From Galaxea fascicularis (lineage: Eukaryota > Cnidaria > Anthozoa > Scleractinia > Euphylliidae): DNA of 64,000 nt. Under the pieces are notes generated by a model. The model had not been told where the DNA came from. It saw only the letters and a program-made list of their open reading frames with translations, and searched no databases. Below, piece by piece: positions 32,942 to 46,700 of this stretch. Numbering within the stretch: position 1 is the first letter of the stretch; each line of letters begins with the position of its first letter. The stretch covers positions 662,501-726,500 of the forward strand of contig OX419339.1 in assembly GCA_948470475.1 (NCBI GenBank), read 5' to 3'. The translations under genes were made by a program, and so were the position numbers.

Positions 32942-35900
32942 TCAATCCCAGCTAAGTTTCTTCTGTTCCAGTTCTTCTCTCTGCTTGTCTTGCATTTGTT
33001 CCCTTTCCTCCTCAGTCATTGCATCTGTTGGTTCTTCCACATCAAGCTCTTCTGTTCTCTCGCTTGGTTTCTCTGATGGTTGTTGTGGACTTGGCAGCTG
33101 CATGAAAGCATCATACACTGAGGGTACACTCAAAACCTGCTGTTCACCTGATGAAGGAATACAAAAGTTTGAAGGGTGTGACATTCTGTCACAAAATCTC
33201 TATGGATATAAAGACACATTCTCAATTTATGTCCCATTTTTAATGAAGTTACCTGGTCATCTGCCTTAAAATGTGTTAACTGGGGTTTGTTTGATGCCAG
33301 ATGCTGGATGTAATGTCCAGTGGTTTGACATGAAAAGTCCGGTAGTAACGTCCCTTAGTTCACATCAAATAATAATCATTATTTTCTGAAGTCTGTCATC
33401 TGCTTGTTTAACCTATGAATATGGTAGTTCAAAATGCTACTGAAAACCCTGTATGAAGGATGGTGTCTCCTCATACAGAGGTGAATGGTTTATGACTATA
33501 TGCAAAAAGTGGATCTTAACAAGGGCTATGGGAGTACAAAAGGGAATATGCGGGTAACCACACATTTTGCAGAGATAATCAAGTCTATATAAAAGAGCTT
33601 TAAAATAATATGACAATGCACACATGTACCCGAAAAATAATGCAAGGTTATCTTCAATATTTTCTTTTTGGGTCCCAGTGGCCCTTGGCAAGGTCTGTTT
33701 TTCCTGCATATGTGCAAACTATGCATATGACTTTGTTTTAATAGGGTACAATTGTTTTAATAAGCAATCTTGACATGCACAGGTTAGGAGGGAATACCAT
33801 TAAATGCTTGAGGGGGAACAGGGTGATGTTATGGCCACAACCACCTGGCACAAGGCACTGGCTGCAGGTGTACAGTTGAGGAAGGGCACAATAAGGAGCA
33901 AATAGGAAACATTGAACTCGTGTCACAGAGTATCTCACCTAAATGATAGGGAAAAGGTTTATTCTAACATACCTTTTTGTTTTGATGTAAGAAGCCCAAA
34001 AGTTTCAAGTTGTTTGAGTGCTTCTGATGGATCATATTTCACTGTTACTTGCAGTTTGTTCATCCAGTTCTCAACATGCTGCTTCAGCTCACTGGCTGTC
34101 ATCCCATCACTCTGGATTCCAGTCCCATGTGCTGAAAAAAAATTTTCCCTCTACTTGTTACTGCAACTTTCATAAAATTCATAGCCTCTTAGTTGAAACT
34201 TTCAGTAATAATGATGAGTTCTATAAAGTAGACTTCCATGCAACAGGGTTGACTGTAGTAACAAAAATGATTTGTTTATGCAGCACCAACTGCAAAGCAT
34301 TCTTCCCTATCATGGTTTTGGTGTTCTACATAAATATATACTAAACCAATGAAAGCAAAAGCCCTTGACAGGGCTGTGTCCGGTCATGGCAACTTACTTT
34401 TGCCTTTGGGTGACCAGGAAATATTAGTTTTAGCACCAAATGTATGTACTGGGCATCCTGGATTTCAAGAGTTTAGATATTTTGGGCACCCAACGACTTT
34501 TCTTAGAGCACAGCCTTGCCTTGAGACCATAACCTTGTAAATAATTTGACAGCACTTTGTAGTGTATAACAACTTACTAAGCTGGTCAAGTGCTTGCAAC
34601 TATAGGAAAGAGAGAGATGCAGAAAAAACACAGACAAAGAAACAAAAACACTGTACCTGATAAAGCATGTAATTTGGAAGAAGCCTGAAGAAAACTGTAT
34701 GCCAGAAGAGTGACTTTGAAAACCTCATCCTCAGCTCTATCAGCAAGTAAAGTGAGCAATGCACGATTATTTGCAATGGAATTAAAATACAGGGTCTGTC
34801 CCAGACGCACAAGGTATGAATTTCTTTTGTTCTTGTACATGTTCCAAGCTCTTAGAGCAACAATACCAGCCACAGATATAGCAATGTAAGTCCATGACAC
34901 TTTGTAATCTGCCAGGAAAGATACCAGCTTAATTACAGCACTTGTTGCACCAACTGTTAACATCCCAGCCAACACTCTTTGATCAAACTGGTTCATTCTT
35001 ATCTTTCCACCAGGAAGTAAATGCTCCAGATTGGCACATCGAATATCTTTGAAAGCCTTCAGCATGAGTTTGCTTTGCTTCTTAGCTCGAATTGCTATGA
35101 CAACTCGTTTGTACCTTTCTTTTGTTACAGGGGACTTAAACCAACGAATAACACCAGTGAAAATCCGAGAATACAATGGACCACTGGTAACAGGCACAAA
35201 TTCCTTTCCAACGACCCACAATCGCAGCACATCATACTTTCCTGGGTCAACACTGACAAGTACTCCATCACCAGCATCATGCTCTTTCAATGCATCATGT
35301 ACCTCTTCGATTGGAAGTTCATAGAAGTGAGCCTTCTCTAGAAGTTGGGATAGCTTTTCCAGTAACCAGAATTCATTGTCTTGTCTCTCTTTCTTTGAAA
35401 TGCTTTGGAGTGTCAAAGTCTCTTTGTCAGGGTTTATAGGGTCATACAAAGCCTATCAAACAAAGAATGGGTCGACACAACAAATAAAACAACAAAACGA
35501 AACTAAAGACAGGTGTCCATAAGAAAAACAGTGAGGTGTTTGCAGACCAGGTAACAGAGTATGCAGTATACAGTAAGGGGCAAGTATTGTTAATTGTAGG
35601 TGTTGTGGTTCAATGTTTTCCTTAATTTAAATTTTTGGGTATGGTAATGTATGATAATGAGTTTGAAACAAAGGAAAATAAAATTTTATGTACCCTTACT
35701 TTCTCTTCGCCGCGATTCACCATCTTAATCGTCCCCGACTTTCTCTGTCCGACCTCGTAGCTTAGTCGGCAGAGCAACGGTAGATCTAATCCGGAGGTCG
35801 TGGGTTCGATTCCCACCGAGGTCATAAGAATTTTTTCTTTGCCTCGTGTGGTTCCCTGATACCCTTTACTAGGGCTAACGCCCAGTGGGTTTTTCATGGG

Positions 35901-36364
35901 TTTCTCCTAGCACTTTAATTTACACTTCAGAGTTAATTCTCTGTTCCACCACTTGAAAATAAAATTTTAACCGAGGATAAAAGCGAACTACAACACATCC
36001 ACATAAGACTTACCTTCAACTCTCCTAGCACACCATGAAAACTGCCAGCTATTGACTTGTCCAAAAGTTCTGCCAGACCTTGAAAATAATGTCGGTCATT
36101 CGTGTTCACAAGAATGTCGTCTTCAACAATTCTCCTTATCAGAGCTTTTCTTGTCATAGGCACAAATTTTCGTGGCACAAAGTACTCTTTTTTACCAGGC
36201 TCTCCCCGCTGGAAAACCTTGTTCTTTTCTCCGGTGTCGGTCTTTGAGCCAAACAGAGTTGGAAGTTTGAAGAAAGTGGAGGAAGACGTCCATCGCAGAG
36301 TTCGTAGATTTTTACAGGTCCATTTTGGGAGGCAAGAAATAGTTTTCCTGTGAATGGATAACAT
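32942..36364 (-). CDS. TMEM143: TMEM143-like mitochondrial membrane protein (DUF3754)
   Basis: Predicted product of 508 aa in five exons, read on the minus strand: 36364-36014, 35452-34657, 34592-34578 (a 15-nt microexon), 34131-33973, 33147-32942. All junctions are GT-AG and in phase. The N-terminus is rich in Arg/Lys/Ser without acids, like a mitochondrial targeting peptide; KEYFVPRKFVPMTRKALIRR starts the conserved part. Two hydrophobic helices follow (VLAGMLTVGATSAVIK and WTYIAISVAGIVALRAW), then the conserved NSYLVRLGQTLYFNSIANN segment and an acidic C-terminus. Family proteins sit in mitochondria; their biochemical role is unknown. The human protein is ~460 aa. The microexon keeps the frame, but skipping it would too. 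It is divergent from the septin gene. Confidence 0.85.
34340..34545 (+). repeat. Dispersed repeat in a TMEM143 intron
   Basis: Shares ttacttttgcctttgg, then ctggatttcaag and gtttaga blocks, in the same order, with 54815-54965 in the NECAB region. The element is a low-copy or old dispersed repeat; 43480-43510 holds a part of it (aaggctgtgatctagcggcgcc). Confidence 0.5.
35690..35955 (+). mobile_element. tRNA-like SINE, copy 1 (TMEM143 intron 1)
   Basis: A tRNA-like core at 35751-35823 is flanked by a ~60-bp leader and a ~130-bp tail (aagaattttttctttgcc, cctttactagggctaacg, ending near the ctctgtt-ccaccacttg block). Three more copies, tandem and inverted, lie at 44504-45434. Pol III boxes are intact. 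Confidence 0.75.
35751..35823 (+). repeat. tRNA-like core of the SINE
   Basis: Seventy-three nt fold as a tRNA: a perfect 7-bp acceptor stem (GACCTCG/CGAGGTC), a D arm with GCTTAGTCGGCAGAGC, and a perfect T arm (GTGGG TTCGATT CCCAC). The A box TAGCTTAGTCGG and B box GGTTCGATTCC match the consensus. The anticodon arm is disrupted: an 8-nt loop and end mismatches. So it is a SINE head, not a working tRNA. Confidence 0.75.
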
Positions 36365-37716
36365 TTTTCACGCAGACCGAATTAAGAAATTCTCCGAGAG
36401 ACAACTCTACTACATCATGTATGTGTCGTGTAGCGTCGTGTTTACTATTCCCGCCAAAAAGCTGACTAGAAGGTTTGTTACTCTGAATCGATTATACAAA
36501 GAGCTAAAGAAAAGTAACGCATATTCTGGTAGGAAAAAAAAAATAGAAAATACGGAACTGGGAAAATTTGAATCGTCTAAACCGATTCTCTTTCTTCAAA
36601 AGAGAGACTGCAAGGATGAGACTGGCACAGGATTTGTTCATCCAGGGTTTTAATGATTCCTTTACGGCTCTCACATTTCAGATCTTGACCACGAGCAGTC
36701 TTCTTTCTATGTCCTCTTTCTTCTCGCGACAAAAAGAAACTGAACAAAAAAAAAACGAACCATTCATTCAATGTAGTACGGCAGTAACATTGGGGATAAA
36801 CTTTCAAGCCGTACATTTTCAAATTGTTAAAAATTAATTGATTTAAATCAGTTTGTGGTGAAAGCGGTTTTTTTTTTTTCACTTGCGATCATGGTTATTT
36901 GTTCTCACAAGGCTCGTAAACTGGCCTACCGCCACAATTTAAAATAGAGAAAATTGCTTTATTTCAAAGTGTGTCTTAAGGCATAGCATCTTCCCTGTTT
37001 CATAGAAGTTATGTCTTATCTTGTTTTGTTCTTGTTTTTTTGCTTTGTTTTTTTTTTTATACAAGTGAAGCTTCGCACATTCTACAGTATTCATTGATGA
37101 ATAGATTTAATATTTTTCCAGATGTTTTACAGACACCTGTCAAGGTTGGTTTTGGGATGACGCTCAACAGGTGGTTTGTGTCGGGAAAACCTTTCTTGCT
37201 TCTTGCCCGAATATAACACGAAACAACGGGGGAACAGGAAAATCTTTTGAAAAACATTTGTTGCAGTTCGATGAGGGGCCGGGGAAAGAAAGGAAATGGT
37301 TGTTAGCGAACTTACTTCCGGTGTTTGAACAACATCGTTGAGCATGCGCATAGCACACGCGGGTTCTGAAATAAAGCAGTGAACGTGAGGGAGGCGTGTT
37401 TTTGTGCAGATTTTTTGAACGTCGTAGAACGTAAAATTTGTTTCTAACTATGGGTAGGTAATTTGGACTTATTATGCAGTGAATAGTTGCATAGTTTTTG
37501 CATAGCAGTTGTTCGGTCCTTTTCCCCTTTACTTTCGGCGGTTCGGAAAGGATTGGTTCTCGTGCATGGTTAGTTTGACTGAGTTTGAGTTACCGCAGCA
37601 CCAAATGAGTGGTTTACACAAGTCTATCATTAATTTATAACGTTTAGCTTCTTTATGCACTAATTTCAACCTATATTTGCCTTCTTCCCTTGACGAACAA
37701 TCGTTGTGTCGACGCA
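36365..37716. promoter_or_regulatory. Shared intergenic region, TMEM143 / septin
   Basis: The 1.35 kb between the two start codons holds the promoters and 5' UTRs of two divergent genes. No CpG-rich or TATA cluster decides the exact start sites. Short frames here (36354-36837, 37057-37358) have no known domain. Confidence 0.45.
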
Positions 37717-40700
37717 ATGGCTTCAATCTCATCAATCAAAAAATATTCCTTCACAAAAGCGGTAAGTTGTTTCAAGTAGAATTACCTCTGCATGTTGGTT
37801 TGCCTCCGATTGTATTGCTTTTTGAGAGATTGCTTTGTTCATTCGTTCCATCATACAGAGTGCCAAAGGAATGGAGGGCTATGTGGGGTTTGCGAATCTT
37901 CCGAATCAAGTTTTTCGCAAGAGCGTGAAGAAAGGATTTGAATTCACTGTGATGGTCGTAGGTGAGAATTCTGTACTTTGAACGGAAGCGAAGTATGTCC
38001 AACATAACAGTGTGGGAGATATTTCAATCCCTCCCTGAAGTCTTTGTGTCATTCTGAAGTAAACCAAAGTAAGACGCCCTTAAGAATATAATAAGTTCCG
38101 TGAACCTCTTGCAACAAGCCATGTTGTGAAGTATGAAACATGTACTTTGTGAGCAAGGCACGCTTGCAACTAAACGTGCGTTTTGATAGAATTTTAAGGA
38201 TAAATGGAATGCTATTTCCCTCTGTCAACAAAAGATTTCCTATTAATCTAGATGCTTAAAGAAATCTTGTGTCACCGATCTGTGATTCAATCTACGGTTT
38301 TGTTAAAACAGCTTTAGCATTTCCGCTCATTCATAAAAGTAAGCTTATGTTATCAAAGAACGATCGACAGATCGAGATAATGTGTGCATAATTTTAATTA
38401 CACGCTGGTCAGTGTGTCCATGCCCACAGTTTGTACTTCTTTCAAACATAGCTATAATAGTTGTACAGATTTTGGACATTTTAGAAAATGAAAGAGTGAC
38501 ACTACATTTTCACTTGACGCAGTTCATCCCCATGTGTTCGATAATTTCGTGCATGACGAATAGAAATTGTAAGATTCAGCCCACAATAATTTGTCTTCCG
38601 GCGTCTAGGTTAACCTCAGGTTATCGGAAGAGGAATCGAGAGGTGACAATGGTTGAAATTACAATTCTGACAGGACAATCGGTGTTGAAATACATTTTTT
38701 AACAAGATGGAGCGCTCTTTCATCTTCAAGGGCTCATGGAGATGCGTCTTGCGATAGATTAGCAGAGAAATGCCTCTACGTTATTTTTCAAAAACTTTAC
38801 TTCCATGTGCTGATATTCATTAACTTGGCAACTGTTGTAGGTCCAATTGGCAGTTTCATATACCAGTTTCAATTCATTTTTACGTGTTTGAATGGAAGTT
38901 AAGTTTTAATACAAAGAAGTAAGTCTTGAGTTTATTTACTGTCTTGAAGAGGACTGTCAGTTTCTCAGATTTTCCTGTCACTAAATTGATCACACTTGGG
39001 AAATAGAGCCAATTAAATTAAGTCCCTTTTGAAATTTATTTCTGCTTGGAAAATTGATTGCATGCATCACAAGACCCTCACAACAGAGGTGCAAATTACC
39101 CACTAACAAGGCTGAAAGGAGAGTCTTGTAATTTTGACTGAAAGATGTGTGAATAAGTTAAGAAAGGCCACCAAAGTTGTAAAACATTTGAACTCTGTCT
39201 TGGCCTATCAAAATAAATATTTTTCTTTGCAGCATATCTATTATCTCATTTCCTCAAAGAAGCAGTTTTGTTCAGTAATGTTCCAAGAGCACAGAAAACA
39301 TTTACAAACAATCAGCATTTTGCTTGGAGTCACTTTTAATGTTTCTTTTGACAACTTTCTTCTTGTGCTGGTAGGAAGAGAATTATTTTTTTAAAAATTA
39401 TTATTTTTATTTTTTGGTCGACATGCAATCTTGGGTTTTTCAACAGGCACACCTTCTATTGTTTGAACTTTTAATTTCATTTCTGAAACTTCCTTTTGTT
39501 TGACCAATTTATTGTGATCCATCAAATCTATTTTGCCTCATTCAATTTCACGTAACAGGCTGCAGCTATTGTTCAGCCAATAAGCTGCATCTACTTATTA
39601 CACCAGTGGCTTAAAATAATATCTACTGTGAAAATCATCACCTCACCATAACTTCATACAGCTTAATTTTTTTATCATTCAAGTCTCCAGCAAATGAAGA
39701 TTTCCTCTCTCAAGCACATGTCAATAATATGTTAATTGTCTTTGTATTGTACAAGTTTGTACAGTTTCAAATATTTCTAATACATGCATGGGAATAATGT
39801 GTGTAACTCAATAATGTGGAGTTATCCTTTTTGAATTTCATGAACTGTTGTATCTTTTTTATTTAATTCTTCAATAAATTTCTATTTCATTTAAGTTATG
39901 TGGCTTATGGAAGAAGCTCCTTGTACAGACTCTGACTGTTTATTATTTGTATTAATATTTATGTTCAGTAATAATATTGTGGTTGTGAAGTTTTGCTGGC
40001 TTTGAGGGATATAATTATATTGCATCCAAGTGTGATATGTAATGAAATAATTACACCTGTAGGCTGTACAGTGTAGTTTTGCAAATATTGCTTTCAAGGA
40101 CACAATCATTTCCAAAATTTTTATCAAGTGAAGCTGGCACTCTTGACTGCTTATTATGCAAAATATATATATAAAGGAAGTTAGTAACATTGATGTAAAC
40201 AAGAAACCTCAGTGCATGTACCTAACCTAATAATTTATTAGTGTTTTAATATTCAGTTTGTGATGTAAAATGACCAGGTGGATATAGATGCCTGATTTGA
40301 TTTATCACAGTGTGTGTAAATGTACCTTCATTCTGTTTCTCTGTTTGTAAATCTGTGAGGGTTTTTATAACATTTCCTTTTTTGTAATGTAAAGATATAA
40401 TTATAATTATTGTAATGCATACTGCCTTCCAGTACATGTGTGCCTGTGTCAACTCCTATTGTTTATCAGTAATGGCAAGTTTTTCATGGTATAATTGGAA
40501 GCTTTGATTTCTTTTTCATGTACAAACACAACGTTAATCCAGCCATCTTCTAATAGCTCATTGGCATTGTCATAGTATTAATGAGTTTTGCAGTCAGAAC
40601 TGCTTGGGTTGTTTTGTGAATGATTCAGACATTTTGCCATAGACCAGGTTTTGTTGTTATAAATTCCATTTTGTGAAAGTTGATGAAGCAAAACATCCCC

Positions 40701-43700
40701 TGGGACAGCAAGGCACCACAGCCCTGTACATCAAGATACCAAAGGCATGTTATCTTCTTTGGATATAAGCATAGCGGTCACTCAGTAAAGTGTCTGCCCA
40801 TAAAATGTTGCATTTTTAATGTTATTTCTAATTTTTTTTTCAAGGTGAAAGTGGTTTAGGCAAATCAACACTTCTCAACTCTTTGTTTCTAACTGATATC
40901 TACACCCCAGCTGGTTATCCTAGTGTGGAAGAACGACTGAAGAAGACAGTTGCTGTGAGTGCAATAATTGTTTAAATAGAAATGATGTCTAGGCTAGCGA
41001 CTTCCAAACGCATCAAAAGAAGAGAATATGTCTAAGTAAAGTTCATAACATTGTTTACAATCGAGTAAGAAAGGTTTTCAAAGATTGTTGACGGCTATGA
41101 AGAAATAAAGAATTTTCATGTTCGGCAACTAATCTGTTGAGTACTTTCGATGAGTGAAATTAAATATTACTTATCCACAAGAAAACCTGTATCTCAGCCT
41201 CCAATGAACAACGGTCGCTGATACAAAGTTGCAACACAGTTCAGTTACTGGTCTTCATATCCTGCTAAGTTTTGTAGTCTTCAGTAGGTTTAAAACAAAG
41301 AAATTCTACAAATAGTGAATAGGAAACATATTTCCAGTTGAAGGCCATGTTTGTCTAAGCGTAATGATCAAATACCACCATGCTCGTAGCAGAAAACTTC
41401 CCAAATGAAACTAGAATTCAAGCCATTTTCCAGCTGAAATCTACAAGAAATATCGAAGAATACCTGTGTAACCTCTCCTTAGTATCTGGGGGTGTTTTTA
41501 TTACAAAGCAGGGGAAAAAAGCAGGAAAACATGAGGTAATCATGATTGCGTTACACAATAGTGCACAAGGTTGGTCAAGCGTTGAACTGAGATGAATACT
41601 GAGAAGAATAGCCTTTCAAATGCTGAAAAGATGAAGAAAATAATTGCCTCTTTGTATTATACAGTGAGTCATGATTTAGAAGTAGTTGTGTCAGATAATT
41701 TTGTTGTATTTTAGCAATAATAATCATGCTAAGCCAAGCCAAATAGTCAGATGCCACACACCCAAAAAGGATTCTGGGTAATTTTTAAACTAAGGTGTAG
41801 ACAAGAATTATACCATGAAATTTTTCAAATGTTTGTTTGATGTTAATTACTTAAAATCTGGCAAGTAATGATGTTTTGGGGATATTTAACACATTTTCAC
41901 TAAAGTGCCCCATGTTACACTGATGTACGTGTGTATCATGCTACAAGTCATTGTCTTTGTGATGTTGAAGCAGCAAAGGTTTTTTTGTTGCACATTTAGG
42001 TCAAGCCTTCAACAATTGAAATGAAAGAGGGAGGAGTTAGATTGAGACTGACTGTTGTGGATACTCCCGGATTTGGAGATGCTGTAGATAACACTGATTG
42101 GTAAATAAAACTTCTGATTTTGATCTGCAAGTGTTCTATTTTATTATCTAATGTTTAACCTCTACTTGTTAATTACCTCTTCTTCTACAGTTTGACTTCA
42201 GGATATGTAATCAACCTTGTCAAACAGACAACATTAATTTAGTGGTCACTGAGCACTGAGTGGTCTAAGCACCACAATGAAATCAGCAAATTTATGTGGC
42301 TTAATGTAATTTAGGCTTCTTAAGTTAAACTCAAGCCAATGTGTTCAGCGGGTGTTGGTAGTGGCCACGTGCGTGAGGGTCGCATAAGTGGGGGTTTGCA
42401 GGGGCATTCATCTTTTGTGTTATGTTTTAAGATTGTTTTGCTTCCCTCTTGTGCAAGATCTCTGCTTTTGGTTTCCCATTCCTCCCACCCCTTTATGGTT
42501 TCTTGATGGGTAACTATTTGGGTTGGTAAGTATTTCCACTGGTTCATCAAATTGATGGTGACAGGTGGTTGACACTCTCAAAGTTGCCATGGATACCTGC
42601 ACGCTCGGCTCATATCATGCGTGGCTCCACCTATCCCTTGGCACCTTCCCCAAGCTCATGTGATGGTGATAAGTTTAATGGTCCTGTGTAATCTGGATAT
42701 AATGAAACTGGTGGAAGACAAATCTGAAATACAGGTACATATTACATTGTTTTCTTTCAGCTGGAAACCTATTATAGAGTACATTGACAGTAAATTTGAG
42801 GACTATTTAAATGCTGAGTCGAAAGTTTACAGAACACCATTTCCAGATGATAGAGTCCACTGTTGCTTGTATTTCATTGCTCCAACAGGACACTGGTGAG
42901 CAAGAAAATCCATTGATTCTGTGTACTCTATTAAAGTGCATTCTTTTACTGTATATTTTTTTAAAGTTGTTTTTGGCTTTAAATAATGTTTAATGGTTTG
43001 TTTTGTTGAAATTCTTCTTGTGAGCTGCACAGACAAATTACTGCTTTGTTCCCTATTCTTATTTTTGATTCACAGTTTAAAACCTTTGGATATAGAATTT
43101 ATGAAAAGACTTCACAACAAGGTATTGTGCCTTAAGGAAGAACTTCTGTTACATGTTTTAATATTGTGACAAAATCACTCAGACAAGCACAAGAAATTTA
43201 GTGTACCTCCACACTGTATGTGGAGGCTGTAGTAAATAATGAAGGATGTCGATAATGTAAAATGGGCAATTCCAGAAAATATCCATACCCAACCACGGAC
43301 GTCTTCCATGTTTTAACCCCCCCTTGCCTTCGGAAATTCCAGAATGCGTTACCCCTCCATGCCCTCAGAATTCCATAACCGTGAACCCCCCCTACCCTTT
43401 GGAATTTCCGGGGTTTTTTGGGAGGTACATTTTCGACTTGGCAACGTTTATATGAACAAACGAACATGAATTTATGCCTCCCAAAGGCTGTGATCTAGCG
43501 GCGCCAGGCGACAAGCTTTACTCTTCAGCGACAAGAGTAACCTACCGCGTGTGGCCAGGCTGTGCAACCTTTTTTTTTTAAGTCTAAATTTGGCTATAAA
43601 AAACACCACTTATGGTAATTTTCATCCTCTTTGTTTTCTTGTGTTGTTCTGACGTTTACAAAGCAAAATAGCTCAAAAGACTGTTAAAATCTTTCGGTGG

Positions 43701-46700
43701 TTGAAAAGGTTAAAAATACCGTTGAGCCTTCGATCTTTCCTAGGTTGGACCCTTCATATGTCATGTAGTGTGCACGAAAAGTCTTAATTTGGCTTTGTTT
43801 TCTTGTGTTGTTTTGACGTTCACAAAGCAAAATAGCTCGAAAAGACTGTTAAAATCTTTTGGTCGATTGCCGTCTGGCAGTCCGAATGTAAAATTATCTG
43901 ACAGGCGTTCCTTGGAGGCAAGGGACAGGTGCGAGTTTTTTGCCGTTTATCGGGCAGGACACGGGAGTATCAAGAAATTGCACGCGGTAAATAAGGTATA
44001 TTTTCAGACTTGATTCACTTGACAAGAAATTCATCAAGGTAAATGTGAAACCCACGTTTTACTGTTCACTTCTACGTGTCTGATCAATCGATGCTTGTCT
44101 TCTGCTTCCGCGATCATACGTTCGTGGTTTATTTACGAACTGCAAAAGTTGACAACAATAGTGTTTACAAGGAACTCACTCTACTCTTTCTACTCTAGAA
44201 ATCCCACCCGTGAAACCCCCCCCCCCCCCCCCATGCCTTCGGATATTTTCCAATTGTAAATGCCCCCATTCCTTCAGAATTCCAGTTCAAAGAACCCCCC
44301 CTCCCCTTCGGAAATCCTAAAAGCCGTCCGTGGCATAGGTATGGATATTTTCTGGAATCGCCCAATTCAGGTTACAGATTAGATTTCAAGAGGGATTGTA
44401 TGGACTGAAGAAATAGACGTGTGTACTACATTGCATTTCCATGTTTTTATACTTCAATATTGTTAAAATTGATTACAGTCTTAAACAACTGTAATCATTA
44501 CAATTATATGTTGTTGTGCCGCATAGCACTATAAACACAAGTGGTGAAACAGAGAATTAACTCTGCAGTGTAAATTAAAGTGCTATAGAAACCCATGAAA
44601 AACCCACTGGGCGTTAGCCCTAGTAAAGGGTATCAGGGAACCACACGAGGCAAAGAAAAAATTCTTATGACCTCGGTGGGAATCGAACCCACGACCTCCG
44701 GATTAGATCTACCGTTGCTCTGCCGACTAAGCTACGAGGTCGGACAGAGAAAGTCGGGGACGATTAAGGTGGTAAATCGCGGCAAAGAGAAAGTAAGGGT
44801 ACATATATATGTTGTGCCGCGTAGCACTATAAACACAAGTGGTGAAACAGAGAATTAACTCTGCAGTGTAAATTAAAGTGCTATAGAAACCCATGAAAAG
44901 CCCACTGGGCATTAGCCCTAGTAAAGGGTATCAGGGAACCACACGAGGCAAAGAAAAAATTCTTATGACCTCGGTGGGAATCGAACCCACGACCTCCAGA
45001 TTAGATCTACGGTTGCTCTGCCGACTAAGCTACGAGGTCGGACAGAGAAAGTCGGGGACGATTAAGGTGGTGAATCGCGGCGAAGAGAAAGTAAGGGTAC
45101 ATTATATATGTTGTGCCGCGTAGCACTATAAACACAAGTGGTGAAATAGAGAATTAACTCTGCAGTGTAAATTAAAGGGCTATAGAAACCCATGAAAAAC
45201 CCACTGGGCGTTAGCCCTAGTAAAGGGCAGATTAGATCTACCGTTGCTCTACCGAGCAACGGTAGATCTAATCCGGAGGTCGTGGGTTCGATTCCCACCG
45301 AGGTCATAAGAATTTTTTCTTTGCCTCGTGTGGTTCCCTGATATCCTTTACTAGGGCTAACGCCCAGTGGGTTTTTCATGGGTTTCTATAGCACTTTAAT
45401 TTACACTGCAGAGTTAATTCTCTGTTTCACCACTTGTAATCATTACAAGTTTGACCCTTTTTTCAGGTTAATATTGTACCTGTAATAGCAAAAGCTGATA
45501 CGTTAACACAAGAAGAGTGTACAAAATTCAAGAAACAGGTATGGATTATTTTGGTTGCTGCTAATTAATTTTTATTCTGGTTTAAGGAAGACCAAAGCCT
45601 ATAATTAAAATTAAAATACTACTGTACAGTACATAAAATTATTCTGTTACATTGTAACATTTTTAAACTCCTGACAAAAATTTTAGGAACCATAGTAAAG
45701 TGGATCATGTGACATCAACAACTGCTGTTATATCCCAGCAGTGCAAAAAAGCTTACACCTCATTTGTTTCACATGTAGATACTAAAAGAAATCGAGGAAA
45801 ACGACATTGGAATTTATAGATTTCCTGACCTTGGTGGAGAGGATGATGAAGATGTTGCTGCTGTTAGCATGAAGGTTTGGGAAAAAAAGTCAAGTTTTTG
45901 TTAATTACAAACAAAAACTTGTCAAGGACCATACTAGAAATCAGGCTACACTTTATGAGGTCCCTGTTTTCCAAAGAGGAGTTACACCAAAGTTTTTAAA
46001 AATTCTCACTTGAAATACTGTGGTGAGACCATTTCCCTATAGGGTCCAGGTGGAACAATTTTTAGGTCTGTCGCCAAATCATTACTCCAAACGCAATTGA
46101 AACTACTTTGCAATGCTTTGCAGTACTTTCCAATTGAGCCCTGGTTGGTGGTTATACAATACAATTTATTGCTTTTAAGTAATGAAATTCTGTGATTCGT
46201 AGCCCTTAATGGCAGCCCTGAACTAGGAACACTTCATTGGCACAGAAATTGCACTTTTTATTATCTTAGGTCCATGATTGTTTGTTTTCACAGGACAGAA
46301 TACCATTTGCTGTGGTTGGTAGTAACACGGTGCTAGAAGTCAATGGCAAAAGAGTTAGAGCTAGAGTTTACCCCTGGGGAGTGGCAGAAGGTACTGTGCA
46401 ATAGAAACAAATTAATTCTATCAAGGAGAGACTACAGGTAGCCGGTACACAGGCCAGTTGGATTATAGTTCAAATCAAATTTGATTCAGCTTCAAGTGAA
46501 ACATTTTTGTTGAAGAGGCTTTCATGTGTATTTAGCTTGTTAGAGGATGTGTGACTCCAGAAACATCTGCACTTGTGTTGACAGTTTGTATAAAAAAGAT
46601 TAACAAGAAGTCAGAAATTCACAAATCTGCGACAGGTACACAGCTCTTGCATGACAATGTACACCGTCTCGTAATTAAGGAAATTGATATGTGTGCCTGC

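Noticed and set aside
35751..35823. A functional tRNA gene
   Set aside because: The acceptor, D and T arms are tRNA-like, but the anticodon arm has an 8-nt loop and mismatches, and the sequence is part of a dispersed repeat.
35622..35897. Open frame on the minus strand reading [12 protein letters not shown]
   Set aside because: It is the antisense of the tRNA-like SINE. The same false frame recurs at 44595-44858, 44893-45123 and 45062-45379 with the repeat, so it is not a gene.
44504..45434. A CRISPR-like or satellite array
   Set aside because: Units are ~298 bp, only three in number, tRNA-like, and bounded by a target duplication; this is a retroposed SINE composite.
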